From the NCBI GenBank assembly GCA_029054245.1, contig JAIDFQ010000005.1, positions 13,561-77,560 of the forward strand: DNA of 64,000 bases, given 5' to 3'. The first letter of the stretch is position 1. Each line of letters opens with the position of its first letter. Positions 26,104 to 33,807 of the stretch are shown piece by piece. A model generated the notes under the pieces. The model was not told the origin of the DNA. It was given only the letters and a program-made list of their open reading frames with translations, and did not search any database. A program made the position numbers and the translations under genes. The DNA is from Lachnospiraceae bacterium (GTDB lineage: Bacteria > Bacillota > Clostridia > Lachnospirales > Lachnospiraceae).

Positions 26104-26889
26104 ATGAGCGGAAAAAGAAAAGTGAGGGCCCGTGTGCTTCATCAGAAGATGATCGCACCGGATATTTATGACATGTGGCTGTCCACGGACTTGGCTAAAA
26201 CAGCCGGGGCAGGGCAGTTCATTGGAGTTTACCCTAAGGATAAGGCACATTTGCTGCCCCGTCCAATCAGCATCTGCGAGGTGGATAGGGAAAAGAATGC
26301 TCTGCGCATTGTATACCGGATAGCGGGTGCAGGGACTGCAGAGTTTGCAACATGGGAAACGGGGCAGGAAGCGGAACTCTTAGGAGTTTTGGGAAATGGA
26401 TTCCCCGTGGATCAGGGGCAGAAGAAAAAGGTGGCGCTGATGGGCGGCGGCATTGGCATTCCGCCTATGCTGCAGCTTGCGAAGCAGTTGAAGGCGGCGG
26501 ACAGTGAGGTCGCCATTGTTCTGGGATATAGGGATGGTCAGCTTTTCCTAAAGGAAGATTTGGAGAAGCACGGAACGGTATACATTGCAACGGAAGACGG
26601 AAGTGCGGGAATCAGAGGAAATGTGCTGAATGTGATGAATGAGGAACAGATTAAGGCGGATGTGATCATGGCATGTGGTCCCATGCCCATGCTCCGCGCC
26701 ATCAAGTCTTATGCGGAGGATGAGCAGATAGAGGCGTACATTTCATTAGAGGAAAGAATGGCGTGTGGCGTAGGGGCGTGTCTGGGATGTGTGTGTAAAA
26801 CTACTCATAAGGATGCCCATTCTCATGTAAATAATGCAAGGATCTGTACAGACGGACCGGTATTTGATGTCAGGGAGGTGGAAATCTGA
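26104..26889 (+). CDS. pyrK: dihydroorotate dehydrogenase electron transfer subunit
   Basis: FAD and 2Fe-2S subunit that passes electrons from dihydroorotate oxidation to NAD. The 261-residue protein has the flavin-binding LPRPISIC (about residues 56-63), the NAD-binding GGGIGIPP (about 116-123) and, near the C-terminus, the iron-sulfur ligands in MACGVGACLGCVC with a fourth Cys in RICTDGP. Its stop codon overlaps the pyrD start (TGATG), so the two subunits are translationally coupled, as expected for the type 1B heterotetramer. Confidence 0.96.
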   Translation: MSGKRKVRARVLHQKMIAPDIYDMWLSTDLAKTAGAGQFIGVYPKDKAHLLPRPISICEVDREKNALRIVYRIAGAGTAEFATWETGQEAELLGVLGNGFPVDQGQKKKVALMGGGIGIPPMLQLAKQLKAADSEVAIVLGYRDGQLFLKEDLEKHGTVYIATEDGSAGIRGNVLNVMNEEQIKADVIMACGPMPMLRAIKSYAEDEQIEAYISLEERMACGVGACLGCVCKTTHKDAHSHVNNARICTDGPVFDVREVEI

Positions 26890-27794
26890 TGAATACAAAA
26901 GTAGAGATTGCAGGAGTGGAATTTAAAAATCCTGTCATGACGGCATCTGGGACTTTTGGGTCTGGTGTTGAGTACAGTGATTTTGTAGATCTGAATAAAT
27001 TGGGAGCCGTGGTGACGAAAGGGGTCGCCAATGTGCCCTGGCCGGGCAATCCGGTGCCGAGAGTGGCAGAAACCTACGGAGGCATGCTCAATGCGATTGG
27101 TCTGCAGAATCCCGGCATAGATGTGTTTGTCGAGAGAGATATTCCTTTTCTTAAGCAATACGACACTAAGATTATTGTGAATGTCTGCGGAAAGAGCGTG
27201 GAAGATTATCTGGAAGTGGTGGAACGGCTGGGGGATACACAGATCGATATGCTGGAAATCAATGTATCCTGTCCAAATGTAAAGGAAGGGGCAATCGCTT
27301 TTGGTCAGAAGGCAGAGAGTTTGTATGACATTACTTCTCAAATAAAGGCAAAAGCCAGACAGCCAGTCATCATGAAGTTAAGCCCTAATGTGACAGATAT
27401 TGGGGAGATGGCAAAGGCGGCAGAGGCAGCAGGAGCAGATGCTGTTTCCCTGATTAATACGTTAACGGGGATGAAAATTGACATTCATAAGAGGGCATTT
27501 GTACTGGCGAACAAAACAGGAGGACTTTCAGGACCTGCCATTAAGCCGGTGGCGGTGCGCATGGTGTATCAGGCTTCCCATGCGGTGAAGATTCCGGTAA
27601 TCGGCATGGGCGGAATCGCATCGGCGGAGGACGCTATTGAATTTCTGTTGGCTGGGGCAAGCGCTGTGGCGGTAGGCGCCATGAATTTTGTCAATCCTTA
27701 TGCAACGATGGAAGTGGCAGAAGGAATCGAAGCCTATATGAAAAAATATCAGATAGAAGATATCAGTGAATTAATCGGCGGTGTGAAGGAGTAA
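26889..27794 (+). CDS. pyrD: dihydroorotate dehydrogenase B catalytic subunit
   Basis: Oxidises dihydroorotate to orotate using FMN. The 301-residue protein has TASGTFGSG near residue 18 and the NVSCPNVKEG motif, where the Cys is the active-site base of type 1 enzymes. GMGGIASAEDA and GASAVAVG near the C-terminus bind the FMN phosphate. The presence of pyrK identifies the NAD-dependent 1B type. pyrF and pyrE are not in the window. Confidence 0.97.
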   Translation: MNTKVEIAGVEFKNPVMTASGTFGSGVEYSDFVDLNKLGAVVTKGVANVPWPGNPVPRVAETYGGMLNAIGLQNPGIDVFVERDIPFLKQYDTKIIVNVCGKSVEDYLEVVERLGDTQIDMLEINVSCPNVKEGAIAFGQKAESLYDITSQIKAKARQPVIMKLSPNVTDIGEMAKAAEAAGADAVSLINTLTGMKIDIHKRAFVLANKTGGLSGPAIKPVAVRMVYQASHAVKIPVIGMGGIASAEDAIEFLLAGASAVAVGAMNFVNPYATMEVAEGIEAYMKKYQIEDISELIGGVKE

Positions 27795-27805
27795 CGGCTC
27801 TTTTG

Positions 27806-27834
27806 GCATACTTTACCTCCCTGGGTCATACATT
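27806..27834 (+). promoter_or_regulatory. sigma-E-like sporulation promoter for the sipL-like gene
   Basis: GCATACT (27806-27812) and CATACATT (27827-27834), 14 nt apart, match the Bacillus/Clostridium sigma-E consensus (KMATATT, N14-15, CATACAMT) at 6 of 7 and all 8 positions. Transcription would begin about 25 nt before the GTG start. Sigma-E control would fit a mother-cell spore gene. Confidence 0.65.
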
Positions 27835-27865
27835 TAAAATAAGTAGACCGTAGGGAGGTATTTTT

Positions 27866-29437
27866 GTGGAGCTGATTAAACGGAATATACATACTGACTG
27901 CATCAAATCAAAAGCCCAGACGCAGATGACGCTGGAGGATGACGTGATCATATCTGATTCCCGCCCAGACGCAGCGAAGCTGATCATGGATAGAGGAAAT
28001 GTGATGATCGAAGAGGTAAAGGTGAGCGATGATCATGTAAATGTGAAGGGCAGGATGCGCTTTCATGTTTTATATCTGACAGAAAACGGACCGGCATCTT
28101 CGGGCAGGAGTGATGTGGCAGACATGGAAGGAGAAATTCCCTTTGATGAGATGGTCTTTATGGAAGGCATCAGAGGCGGGGATAATGTGAGTGTTGACTG
28201 GGAACTGGAGGATTTGAGCGTAGGGCTGATCAATTCCAGAAAGCTCAGTATACAGTCAGTGGTGACGCTGATGCTGTCTTGTGGGGAAATCTGTGATGAG
28301 GAGACGGCGGTAGATCTTTACAGTGAGGAGCCAGTGGAATTTCGGAAGAAAACTTTGGATATAGCGGCTATGACCATTAAGAAAAAAGATATCTTCAGGG
28401 TAAAGGAAGAGGTGGAGATTCCGGGTAGCTTCCCCAACATCTCTTCGATGGTCTGGTCAGAAATCACGCCTGCTGCAGTAGAATTTAAAGTGTTAGAGGA
28501 CAAAATAAGTGTTCAGGGCGAGCTGCGAGCCTTTTTCCTATACAGGGGAGAAGGGGAAGAAGAGGATCTGTGCCATTATGAGACCACACTGCCTTTTGCG
28601 GGAAGCCTGGACTGTCCGGGCGCCCGGGAGGGGATGATACCGGAAATCCGTTTTTCGGCTGAGAACAGAGAAGTGGAAGTAAGACCAGATTTTGATGGCG
28701 AGGAGAGAGTCATTACATTTGAGCAATGTCTGGATTTGGATATCTGTGTTTATGAGGAGGAAAAGATCGATCTTCTGTCGGATGTCTACGGTGTGGTGAA
28801 TGAGGTATCGGTTTTAGAAAAGAATGCAGATTTTAGAAGGCTCTTGTCAAGAAGCAGCGGAAAGACAAAGTTGTCCGGGCATTTTAAGTGTGAGGATGAA
28901 AAGGTGATTCTGCACAAGATCCTGCATACCACATGTAAGCTGCAGATAACGGGTCAGAACGTGACAGAGGGAGGAATTGACCTCACCGGCGTGGTGAACA
29001 TGCAGATTTTTTATGAGTGCAGCAGCGAGGAAGACAAATATGGTGTGATCAAGGGAACGATACCTTTCCAATATGTGTTGGAGGCGGACGGAATCAATGA
29101 AAACTGTATCTATCCTGTGCAGTCTTTTGTGGATCAGATCGTGGTGGCGATTATCGATAACGGGGAAGTGGATGTGAAATGTGTTCTATATTTCAGATCC
29201 AATGTCTACAGTACGTGGCAGGAAAAGATTGTCGAGCAGATTGTGGTGTCAGAACCGGATATGGAGAAAATGGCGTCCCTGCCGGGAATTGCTGTATACA
29301 TGGTCAAAGAAGGAGAAAGCCTGTGGGATATCGGAAAACGCTACTACGTACCGGTGTCGGTAATTAAGCAGACCAACGATCTTACGTCAGATGAAGTGAG
29401 GGCGGGGGATAAGATCTTAATTGTAAAGAATGCGTAA
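27866..29437 (+). CDS. sipL: SipL-like spore morphogenesis protein (DUF3794/SPOCS repeats plus LysM)
   Basis: 523 residues starting with GTG behind AGGGAGG. The body resembles repeated SPOCS/DUF3794 domains (about residues 10-460), and the C-terminus is a LysM module (about 475-522: VKEGESLWDIGKRYYVP then AGDKILIV). In C. difficile, SipL binds the coat ATPase SpoIVA through its LysM domain and localises it to the forespore. The domain order and length match SipL. A sigma-E-type promoter upstream fits mother-cell expression. It ends at a strong bidirectional hairpin. The symbol is given from architecture; sequence divergence from the C. difficile protein cannot be measured here. Confidence 0.82.
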   Translation: MELIKRNIHTDCIKSKAQTQMTLEDDVIISDSRPDAAKLIMDRGNVMIEEVKVSDDHVNVKGRMRFHVLYLTENGPASSGRSDVADMEGEIPFDEMVFMEGIRGGDNVSVDWELEDLSVGLINSRKLSIQSVVTLMLSCGEICDEETAVDLYSEEPVEFRKKTLDIAAMTIKKKDIFRVKEEVEIPGSFPNISSMVWSEITPAAVEFKVLEDKISVQGELRAFFLYRGEGEEEDLCHYETTLPFAGSLDCPGAREGMIPEIRFSAENREVEVRPDFDGEERVITFEQCLDLDICVYEEEKIDLLSDVYGVVNEVSVLEKNADFRRLLSRSSGKTKLSGHFKCEDEKVILHKILHTTCKLQITGQNVTEGGIDLTGVVNMQIFYECSSEEDKYGVIKGTIPFQYVLEADGINENCIYPVQSFVDQIVVAIIDNGEVDVKCVLYFRSNVYSTWQEKIVEQIVVSEPDMEKMASLPGIAVYMVKEGESLWDIGKRYYVPVSVIKQTNDLTSDEVRAGDKILIVKNA

Positions 29438-29473
29438 AAACAGCGGATGACCGGGAGCGGTCATCCGCTGTTT
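29438..29473. terminator. terminator after the sipL-like gene
   Basis: A perfect 15-bp stem (29438-29452 with 29459-29473) and a 6-nt loop, just after the stop codon. Five As before it give a T-run on the minus strand, so it may work in both directions. Confidence 0.75.
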
Positions 29474-29486
29474 GCATCAAACGCCG

Positions 29487-29519
29487 AAAAAGACTCAAAG
29501 CAAATCTGCTTTGAGTCTT
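29487..29519 (-). terminator. terminator for the minus-strand gene at 29.5-30.2 kb
   Basis: A perfect 13-bp stem (29490-29502 with 29507-29519) with a 4-nt loop. Read on the minus strand it is followed by five Ts and lies 26 nt after the stop codon. Confidence 0.8.
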
Positions 29520-29544
29520 CGCGTAAATCGATTTTGAATTGTGA

Positions 29545-30168
29545 TTATGCCTCTGTCTCAGCTGTCTTAAGACCAGCATCTTCAGCCATCTTGTCAAATC
29601 CCTTCATAACAGCGTCGTAAGTCTTCTGTGAAATATCAGGAAGACTGCCGCCCCAAGTCTTGGTAGCCTGTTTGAAGCCTTTTTGGAATGCAGCACGCAT
29701 TTCTTCAATCTTGTCAGGGTCGCCGCCTGTCAAAGCAGTAGCAAAATCAAGAATACGCTGGGAAGTCTGAGATACGCCCCAGTATCCATCTTCGGCAATG
29801 TCAGCCTGTGCCTGTGCTTTGGTTGCAGCATCTACCGTGAATTTCCCGCTGGATAAAAGGCTCCAGATGTCGTTTGCCTTTCCGTAAGCTTCGCCCTGCT
29901 TGGTGAGCATTTTCTCTACCAGGCTCTTTAACTGTGAGGTTCTTGCCTCAGCATCTGCTTTCATTTTAGCGATCATATTGGTATCGGGCTTATACTTCTT
30001 AGTGGAAGCAGTTTCTTTTGAAGGCTCGTACACTACACCGGTAGATTCAGCAGATGTGGTCTCTTTGGAAGTTTCTGCCTTGTTGTCTGTTTTGGTTTCG
30101 GTGCTTTTTGCGCTTGTAGCGTATGTACTATACGCATCGCTTGCACCTGTAACTCCATTTACGCTCAT
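29545..30168 (-). CDS. hypothetical protein, possible flagellar-regulon member
   Basis: I do not recognise a characterised family. The ATG at 30168 is preferred because AAGGAGGG precedes it, giving 207 residues. The N-terminal 65 residues are Ser/Thr/Lys-rich and probably disordered, beginning MSVNGVTGASDAYST, with no signal peptide or membrane segment. The remainder (about 70-200) looks helical and ends with Ala/Glu-rich sequence. A sigma-D-like promoter lies upstream, which suggests co-regulation with motility genes. A disordered N-terminus without a signal peptide is also a feature of flagellar export substrates; both points are inference. Confidence 0.75.
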   Translation of the reverse strand: MSVNGVTGASDAYSTYATSAKSTETKTDNKAETSKETTSAESTGVVYEPSKETASTKKYKPDTNMIAKMKADAEARTSQLKSLVEKMLTKQGEAYGKANDIWSLLSSGKFTVDAATKAQAQADIAEDGYWGVSQTSQRILDFATALTGGDPDKIEEMRAAFQKGFKQATKTWGGSLPDISQKTYDAVMKGFDKMAEDAGLKTAETEA

Positions 30169-30203
30169 AATTTCACCCTCCTTGGTCATATTGGTTACAA
30201 TTG

Positions 30204-30231
30204 TTATCGGCATGCGGCATGAAAAAAATTA
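30204..30231 (-). promoter_or_regulatory. sigma-D (FliA-type) promoter for the minus-strand gene
   Basis: On the minus strand GCCGATAA (30204-30211) matches the sigma-D -10 consensus, with TAAT (30228-30231) 16 nt upstream as a weaker -35 (consensus TAAA, N15). It is 36 nt before the start codon. Confidence 0.5.
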
Positions 30232-30493
30232 GTGCTGATGGGAAAATTTATAGGAAATGTTATGAAATAAACGGAGTATGTAATGAATGTGGGAAAAGTG
30301 TGGAGCACGGATGTGGAGCACGTATTTATATTCGGGGATAAAGAACAAAAATTCTATACATAAGCCTTAAAAGTTCCATTGACTTATCAATAGATTATCA
30401 TTTATTGTCAAAATAAAATATTTTTATGGCGTAATCTTTCATGGAATATTGGTTCAGTTTGAGCTCTGCGCGTTAACTTGTAATCGTTTTATC
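30232..30493. other. AT-rich intergenic region
   Basis: No credible ORF and no strong hairpin. TTGAC near 30378 and GTCAA near 30404 form a loose inverted repeat. It separates the sporulation/motility-type genes from the toxin island. Confidence 0.4.
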
Positions 30494-30520
30494 TTGCAGC
30501 CACAGTTCGCTCGATATAAT
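30494..30520 (+). promoter_or_regulatory. possible promoter of the toxin island
   Basis: A perfect TATAAT (30515-30520) with TTGCAG 15 nt upstream (short spacer). CTTGCAGC and GCTGCAGG flank the -10 box as an inverted repeat, which could be an operator. Confidence 0.35.
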
Positions 30521-30580
30521 AGTGATGAGCTGCAGGCAGGTGATTTACAGTTACAATGACAGAAGTCAGGCGGTTTCCTT

Positions 30581-30766
30581 GTGTTCAAGAAGGGCAGTAT
30601 AGTCCAAAGGTGCGGTTTAAGCAAAAGGCATTTTTTAAAGGGAGAGCCGCTGCTTTTGCTAAAGGGGACAGAAGGAAATCATGTCATGGTAAGCCTTGCT
30701 TTTGTGGAGAGCGCATACAGACGGGAAGTCAGGGGTATGGGGATTGAAGAATTTGTGGTAAGATAA
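30581..30766 (+). CDS. small hypothetical protein before the PAAR-like gene
   Basis: 61 residues from a GTG, ending 13 nt before the PAAR-like gene, which suggests one operon. The sequence MFKKGSIVQRCGLSKRHFL is followed by alternating hydrophobic residues that could form a small beta barrel. There is no good ribosome binding site, so the true 5' end may differ or the gene may be a remnant. A second ORF in another frame (30556-30747) looks less protein-like. Function unknown. Confidence 0.4.
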   Translation: MFKKGSIVQRCGLSKRHFLKGEPLLLLKGTEGNHVMVSLAFVESAYRREVRGMGIEEFVVR

Positions 30767-30779
30767 GGGGGAAAGCGGG

Positions 30780-32120
30780 ATGGGAATTTTTTCATGGCTT
30801 TTTAAAGAGGAGGAACAGCCGAAAAAGCAGACGGAAAAGAAACCGGAGACTTTGGTCTTTGGGGCGGAGTTAAAGTGTCCGTGTGGATTTAAGCACAGTT
30901 TCCTTATTGTGCCGTCAGACAATTTAAATACCAACAATCTGCCCAGTGCCCATGTGTGGGACAGCAAAGCATTTGTGAATATTAATCCTTTTGGGACCTG
31001 TACGTTGGGGCTTGAGTGCGAGCAGATGATCGAGCTGGAGGACCGCTGGGAAAACATAGAGCCCCAGAATGTGATGATGGGGAATTGCGAAGTTATCACG
31101 ATGAAGTCTACCCTGACATGTAAAAAGAGCGGGATGTGGATTGTGCCGGTGAACTCGGGGCAGGATGGACAGGCGGCGGCACGAATCCTGAGGGAAGCCG
31201 CGCTGGTCAGTGAAATGGAGCAGAAGTATCCGGGGCTGCTGGAGATACTGAAAGATCCGTATGGAAGTTTGTATCTGCATGAGGGGATGTGTGAAAATGC
31301 AATCCACTTTCTGGAGGACAGCTTGAAGCGGAACGGGGATATGGAGATGGCATCCCTGTACGGGGAATATGACATGGAAGGGCAGCTGATCAGGTCGGCA
31401 TTGGGGCATCTACTGGTGACATGTGATGTGAGCAGGCTGGAACTGTTTGTGGAGGGACTATCGACCAGAGGAGTCATAAACGGGATGGATGAAGTGCCGG
31501 GATGGGATGCACGGATCCTGAATGAAGAAATGTTGGAAATGGTGCGAAGGGAATACCCGGAGACGGCAGAGCGGATAGAAACGAAGTCTTATTACAGATG
31601 GCAGGAGGAGAATAAGAAAACCCTGAGTGTTCTTGGGCAGATGGCGATGGAACTAGCGAATGGACTTATGTTTTATGAGTGCATGATAGCAGAAAAGCCT
31701 TATTTGGAGAGGATCGAGAGGGAAAGAGCTTATAGGGCGACAAAAGAGGCGGGGGGTGAAACGGCGAAAGGAAGTGGGGAGACTGGAGGAGCGACGGCTG
31801 GAGAAGGTGAGGGTGGTACACATGTACCCCCTAATGCTGAAGACTTGAAAATGTCTCAAACTGTCCAAAATCATATGAATGATGTTATTAAAAAAGGACC
31901 AAATGCAGGACAATTATCAAGGCCATATATTGATTCAGATGGTACAACACTTTTATTAAATGAAATTATGCAATCAGCAGATCCTGTTCCAGATGTAATT
32001 TTGCAATCGGGTCTTAGATGGGATGTATCAGGAACCTTTAGAGGTTCAACAGGCATTTGGGAATTAGTAGTAGACACAAGTACAAATACTGTAGTTCACT
32101 TTAATTTTGTTGCACAATAG
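30780..32120 (+). CDS. PAAR-like (DUF4280) protein with C-terminal toxin-like module
   Basis: 446 residues. Residues about 25-135 resemble DUF4280, a PAAR-like spike-tip domain: GAELKCPCG, LIVPSDN, FVNINPFGTC, then STLTCKKSG and VPVNSGQ. A middle helical region (about 140-315) contains GYDxEG-like and Trp/Tyr-rich segments of unknown role. A Gly/Thr/Glu-rich linker (about 320-347, ending HVPPNAEDL) leads to an AT-rich C-terminal module (about 350-446) with RWDVSGTFRGSTGIWELVVD. The abrupt fall in GC at about nt 31835 coincides with the linker, as in polymorphic toxins whose C-terminal domains are exchanged. PAAR-like tips carry effectors for contractile injection systems or related secretion. 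I cannot name the toxin fold. The next gene is the likely immunity gene. Confidence 0.7.
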   Translation: MGIFSWLFKEEEQPKKQTEKKPETLVFGAELKCPCGFKHSFLIVPSDNLNTNNLPSAHVWDSKAFVNINPFGTCTLGLECEQMIELEDRWENIEPQNVMMGNCEVITMKSTLTCKKSGMWIVPVNSGQDGQAAARILREAALVSEMEQKYPGLLEILKDPYGSLYLHEGMCENAIHFLEDSLKRNGDMEMASLYGEYDMEGQLIRSALGHLLVTCDVSRLELFVEGLSTRGVINGMDEVPGWDARILNEEMLEMVRREYPETAERIETKSYYRWQEENKKTLSVLGQMAMELANGLMFYECMIAEKPYLERIERERAYRATKEAGGETAKGSGETGGATAGEGEGGTHVPPNAEDLKMSQTVQNHMNDVIKKGPNAGQLSRPYIDSDGTTLLLNEIMQSADPVPDVILQSGLRWDVSGTFRGSTGIWELVVDTSTNTVVHFNFVAQ

Positions 32121-32134
32121 TAGAGGGAAAAAAG

Positions 32135-32590
32135 ATGAAATTTGAAATAATTAAAGGCAGTAAGATTGGAAATACAGAGGAACAATATTTTATAAATGAG
32201 AGGTCTTTTGATTGCAATCCATCCGCAAATGTGGATATAAATGTAGCAATAGCATACTTGAATTTAGGTATAGATTCAGAAGATATGTGCGTCAAATGTC
32301 TTTGGGGATTTAGTCCTAGAGAAAGTTGGAAAGAAGTCGATTTATGTGTTCCGTCTGCAATAGAAGGAGAATTGAGATTAATCGGAGAATATGAGGCTGG
32401 TTTGACTTGGAGAATTGATAAAAATAAGATGTGGGAATCATATTTCGATAAAGAATCCGGTTGGTATTGTATTGGAAATTCAATGTTAGACGATCAAGAT
32501 ACAGCGGTGAAAGTTATTAATAATATGGTTGCGGTTGTAGATAATACAAGCGAATTAAAAGCCGTTTGGGTTCAACCCATATTTGTTTAG
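32135..32590 (+). CDS. probable immunity protein for the upstream toxin module
   Basis: 151 residues, AT-rich like the toxin module rather than like the core genes. No signal peptide or membrane segment. It is acidic, with several Trp residues (CLWGFSPRESW, GLTWRIDKNKMWESYF), suiting a small soluble binding protein. It starts 14 nt after the toxin gene behind GAGGG. The immunity role follows from position, size and shared base composition; no family was recognised. Confidence 0.55.
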   Translation: MKFEIIKGSKIGNTEEQYFINERSFDCNPSANVDINVAIAYLNLGIDSEDMCVKCLWGFSPRESWKEVDLCVPSAIEGELRLIGEYEAGLTWRIDKNKMWESYFDKESGWYCIGNSMLDDQDTAVKVINNMVAVVDNTSELKAVWVQPIFV

Positions 32591-32715
32591 TAAGCGTAAC
32601 AAACATTTTGTAACATTTTTCTTGACGATTCTAAAACACCCATGTTAAAAGGGCACTCACCAGGGGGTATAAGGGGGAGAAAAATTCCTCTTATGATTTA
32701 TATAAAAACACAGTA

Positions 32716-32766
32716 TCAGCGGTATTTCTAAGACCCTAAAAAGTCATGAAATACCGCTGATTTTCT
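32716..32766. terminator. bidirectional terminator between immunity gene and minus-strand gene
   Basis: A perfect 13-bp stem (32716-32728 with 32748-32760) followed by TTTTC on the plus strand and preceded by an A-run for the minus strand. It separates convergent genes. Confidence 0.75.
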
Positions 32767-32774
32767 GTCTGCGA

Positions 32775-33062
32775 TTATAAATCAGCCAGTTCCATCAATA
32801 AGGAAAAACAGCACTGCATGCCCATTCGGAAAACAACTGCTGTGTAAGCAGATTCCTGTGCTTGGATGGCATCTATCCACTGCATTATAACTTTCCGCTG
32901 TTCATCCGATAAATCAAGTTTCTTACACTGATCGTTGATTTTATTCTCCTGCATTGTAGCTTCCAAATAATTGACGTCCTGATTGACATTTTGATAAATA
33001 TTGTTATAAGGTCGTTCTTCTAAATAATTGAAGAACAGTTGAAAAATATCCATGTCCATCAT
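32775..33062 (-). CDS. small conserved protein of the repeat module
   Basis: 95 residues from the ATG at 33062, with AGGAGG 8 nt upstream. The protein is mostly helical: MMDMDIFQLFFNYLEERPYN at the start, a Glu/Asp/Asn-rich middle and a hydrophobic C-terminus with AYTAVVFRMGMQCCFSLL. It resembles small DUF6809-type proteins of Lachnospiraceae, an assignment from memory and of low certainty. A homologue with a premature stop lies at 35582-35944. Confidence 0.65.
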   Translation of the reverse strand: MMDMDIFQLFFNYLEERPYNNIYQNVNQDVNYLEATMQENKINDQCKKLDLSDEQRKVIMQWIDAIQAQESAYTAVVFRMGMQCCFSLLMELADL

Positions 33063-33373
33063 GAAATACACCTCCTTTCTTGCCAACACACGATATCGTA
33101 GAAGTAGGAATCTATCCATTCACAGAATCCGATAAAAATTAGCACAGAAAACAAAGCAGAATAGATAAAATCGTATTCATAGCATAAAAGTTTTTTGATT
33201 AAAGAGAAAGTTATGCCATGCCAGATGTCCCAACGGCTCTGCCGGTGGGAGTTTTTCTCATTATGCCGTCCCCTAGCGGCATAATGACTTTAACCTGCAC
33301 TATTTTCGACCCTGTTTACTTTGGCGGTATCTTACGAAATCGTATCTTTTACATTTGCCCAACAAGGCAATAA
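33063..33373. other. intergenic region with two hairpins
   Basis: No gene seen. Two adjacent hairpins are clear: CCCA-CGGC facing GCCG-TGGG (33229-33249, followed by AGTTTTT) and CATTATGCCG facing CGGCATAATG (33259-33286, 10-bp perfect stem). The first could be a terminator. The segment may be a remnant of an earlier element or the target region of the IS110 insertion. Confidence 0.5.
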
Positions 33374-33595
33374 TTTCTTGATATGGGTAACTTACCTTGA
33401 CTATAGGATTAAAATCGCACACAGAGGCAACACAGGCTCACACAAGGGCAAGAGAAAGTTGGTTTGTGTGGCGGAAAAGTAAAGTTGTGCATTATTACCG
33501 TTTTTTCTCTGTTTTTGGTCTATGGAATAAAGCTGATTTTGCCCATTTTTGTGGTTTAAATGAAAAATCTGCTCCCAAATTGCAAAATTGACTTG

Positions 33596-33760
33596 CAACT
33601 TTTCCCTGTCAGAGCTAACATCACACACCACGAAGGAGATTTCTTCTGCTTCGTGTCCTGTGTTCACAGGGAAATCCTTAATCCTAAGCGGATAAGTAGA
33701 TTGGCTGTACCACCCGACCTCGTTGCCCAGTGCGTAATTCGGGGATAGTGGCTTATCAGT
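33596..33760 (+). ncRNA. candidate bridge RNA of the IS110 element
   Basis: The 434-nt leader before the transposase folds by eye into two stem-loops with internal loops. In the first, TTTCCCTGT (33601-33609) pairs with ACAGGGAAA (33666-33674), and inside it CACGAAG (33629-33635) pairs with CTTCGTG (33649-33655). In the second, CCAC (33710-33713) faces GTGG (33748-33751) and CCCGA (33713-33717) faces TCGGG (33739-33743). Bridge RNAs of IS110 elements such as IS621 lie in this position and carry target- and donor-binding internal loops. Exact RNA ends are unknown. Confidence 0.5.
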
Positions 33761-33807
33761 TGAGGTTGCCTGTATTTTAAAGTCAAAAGATTTGGGAGGA
33801 ATGATTT

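Larger units (their letters stand above)
32604..33062. repeat. toxin-island repeat module, copy 1 (intact)
   Basis: A segment of spacer, terminator hairpin and small minus-strand gene that recurs at 35421-35944 in the same order. The spacers share blocks such as AACACCCATGTTA, TATAAGGG and AAAACACAGTA, and the terminators share GAAATACCGC. Each copy directly follows an immunity-like gene. Confidence 0.75.
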
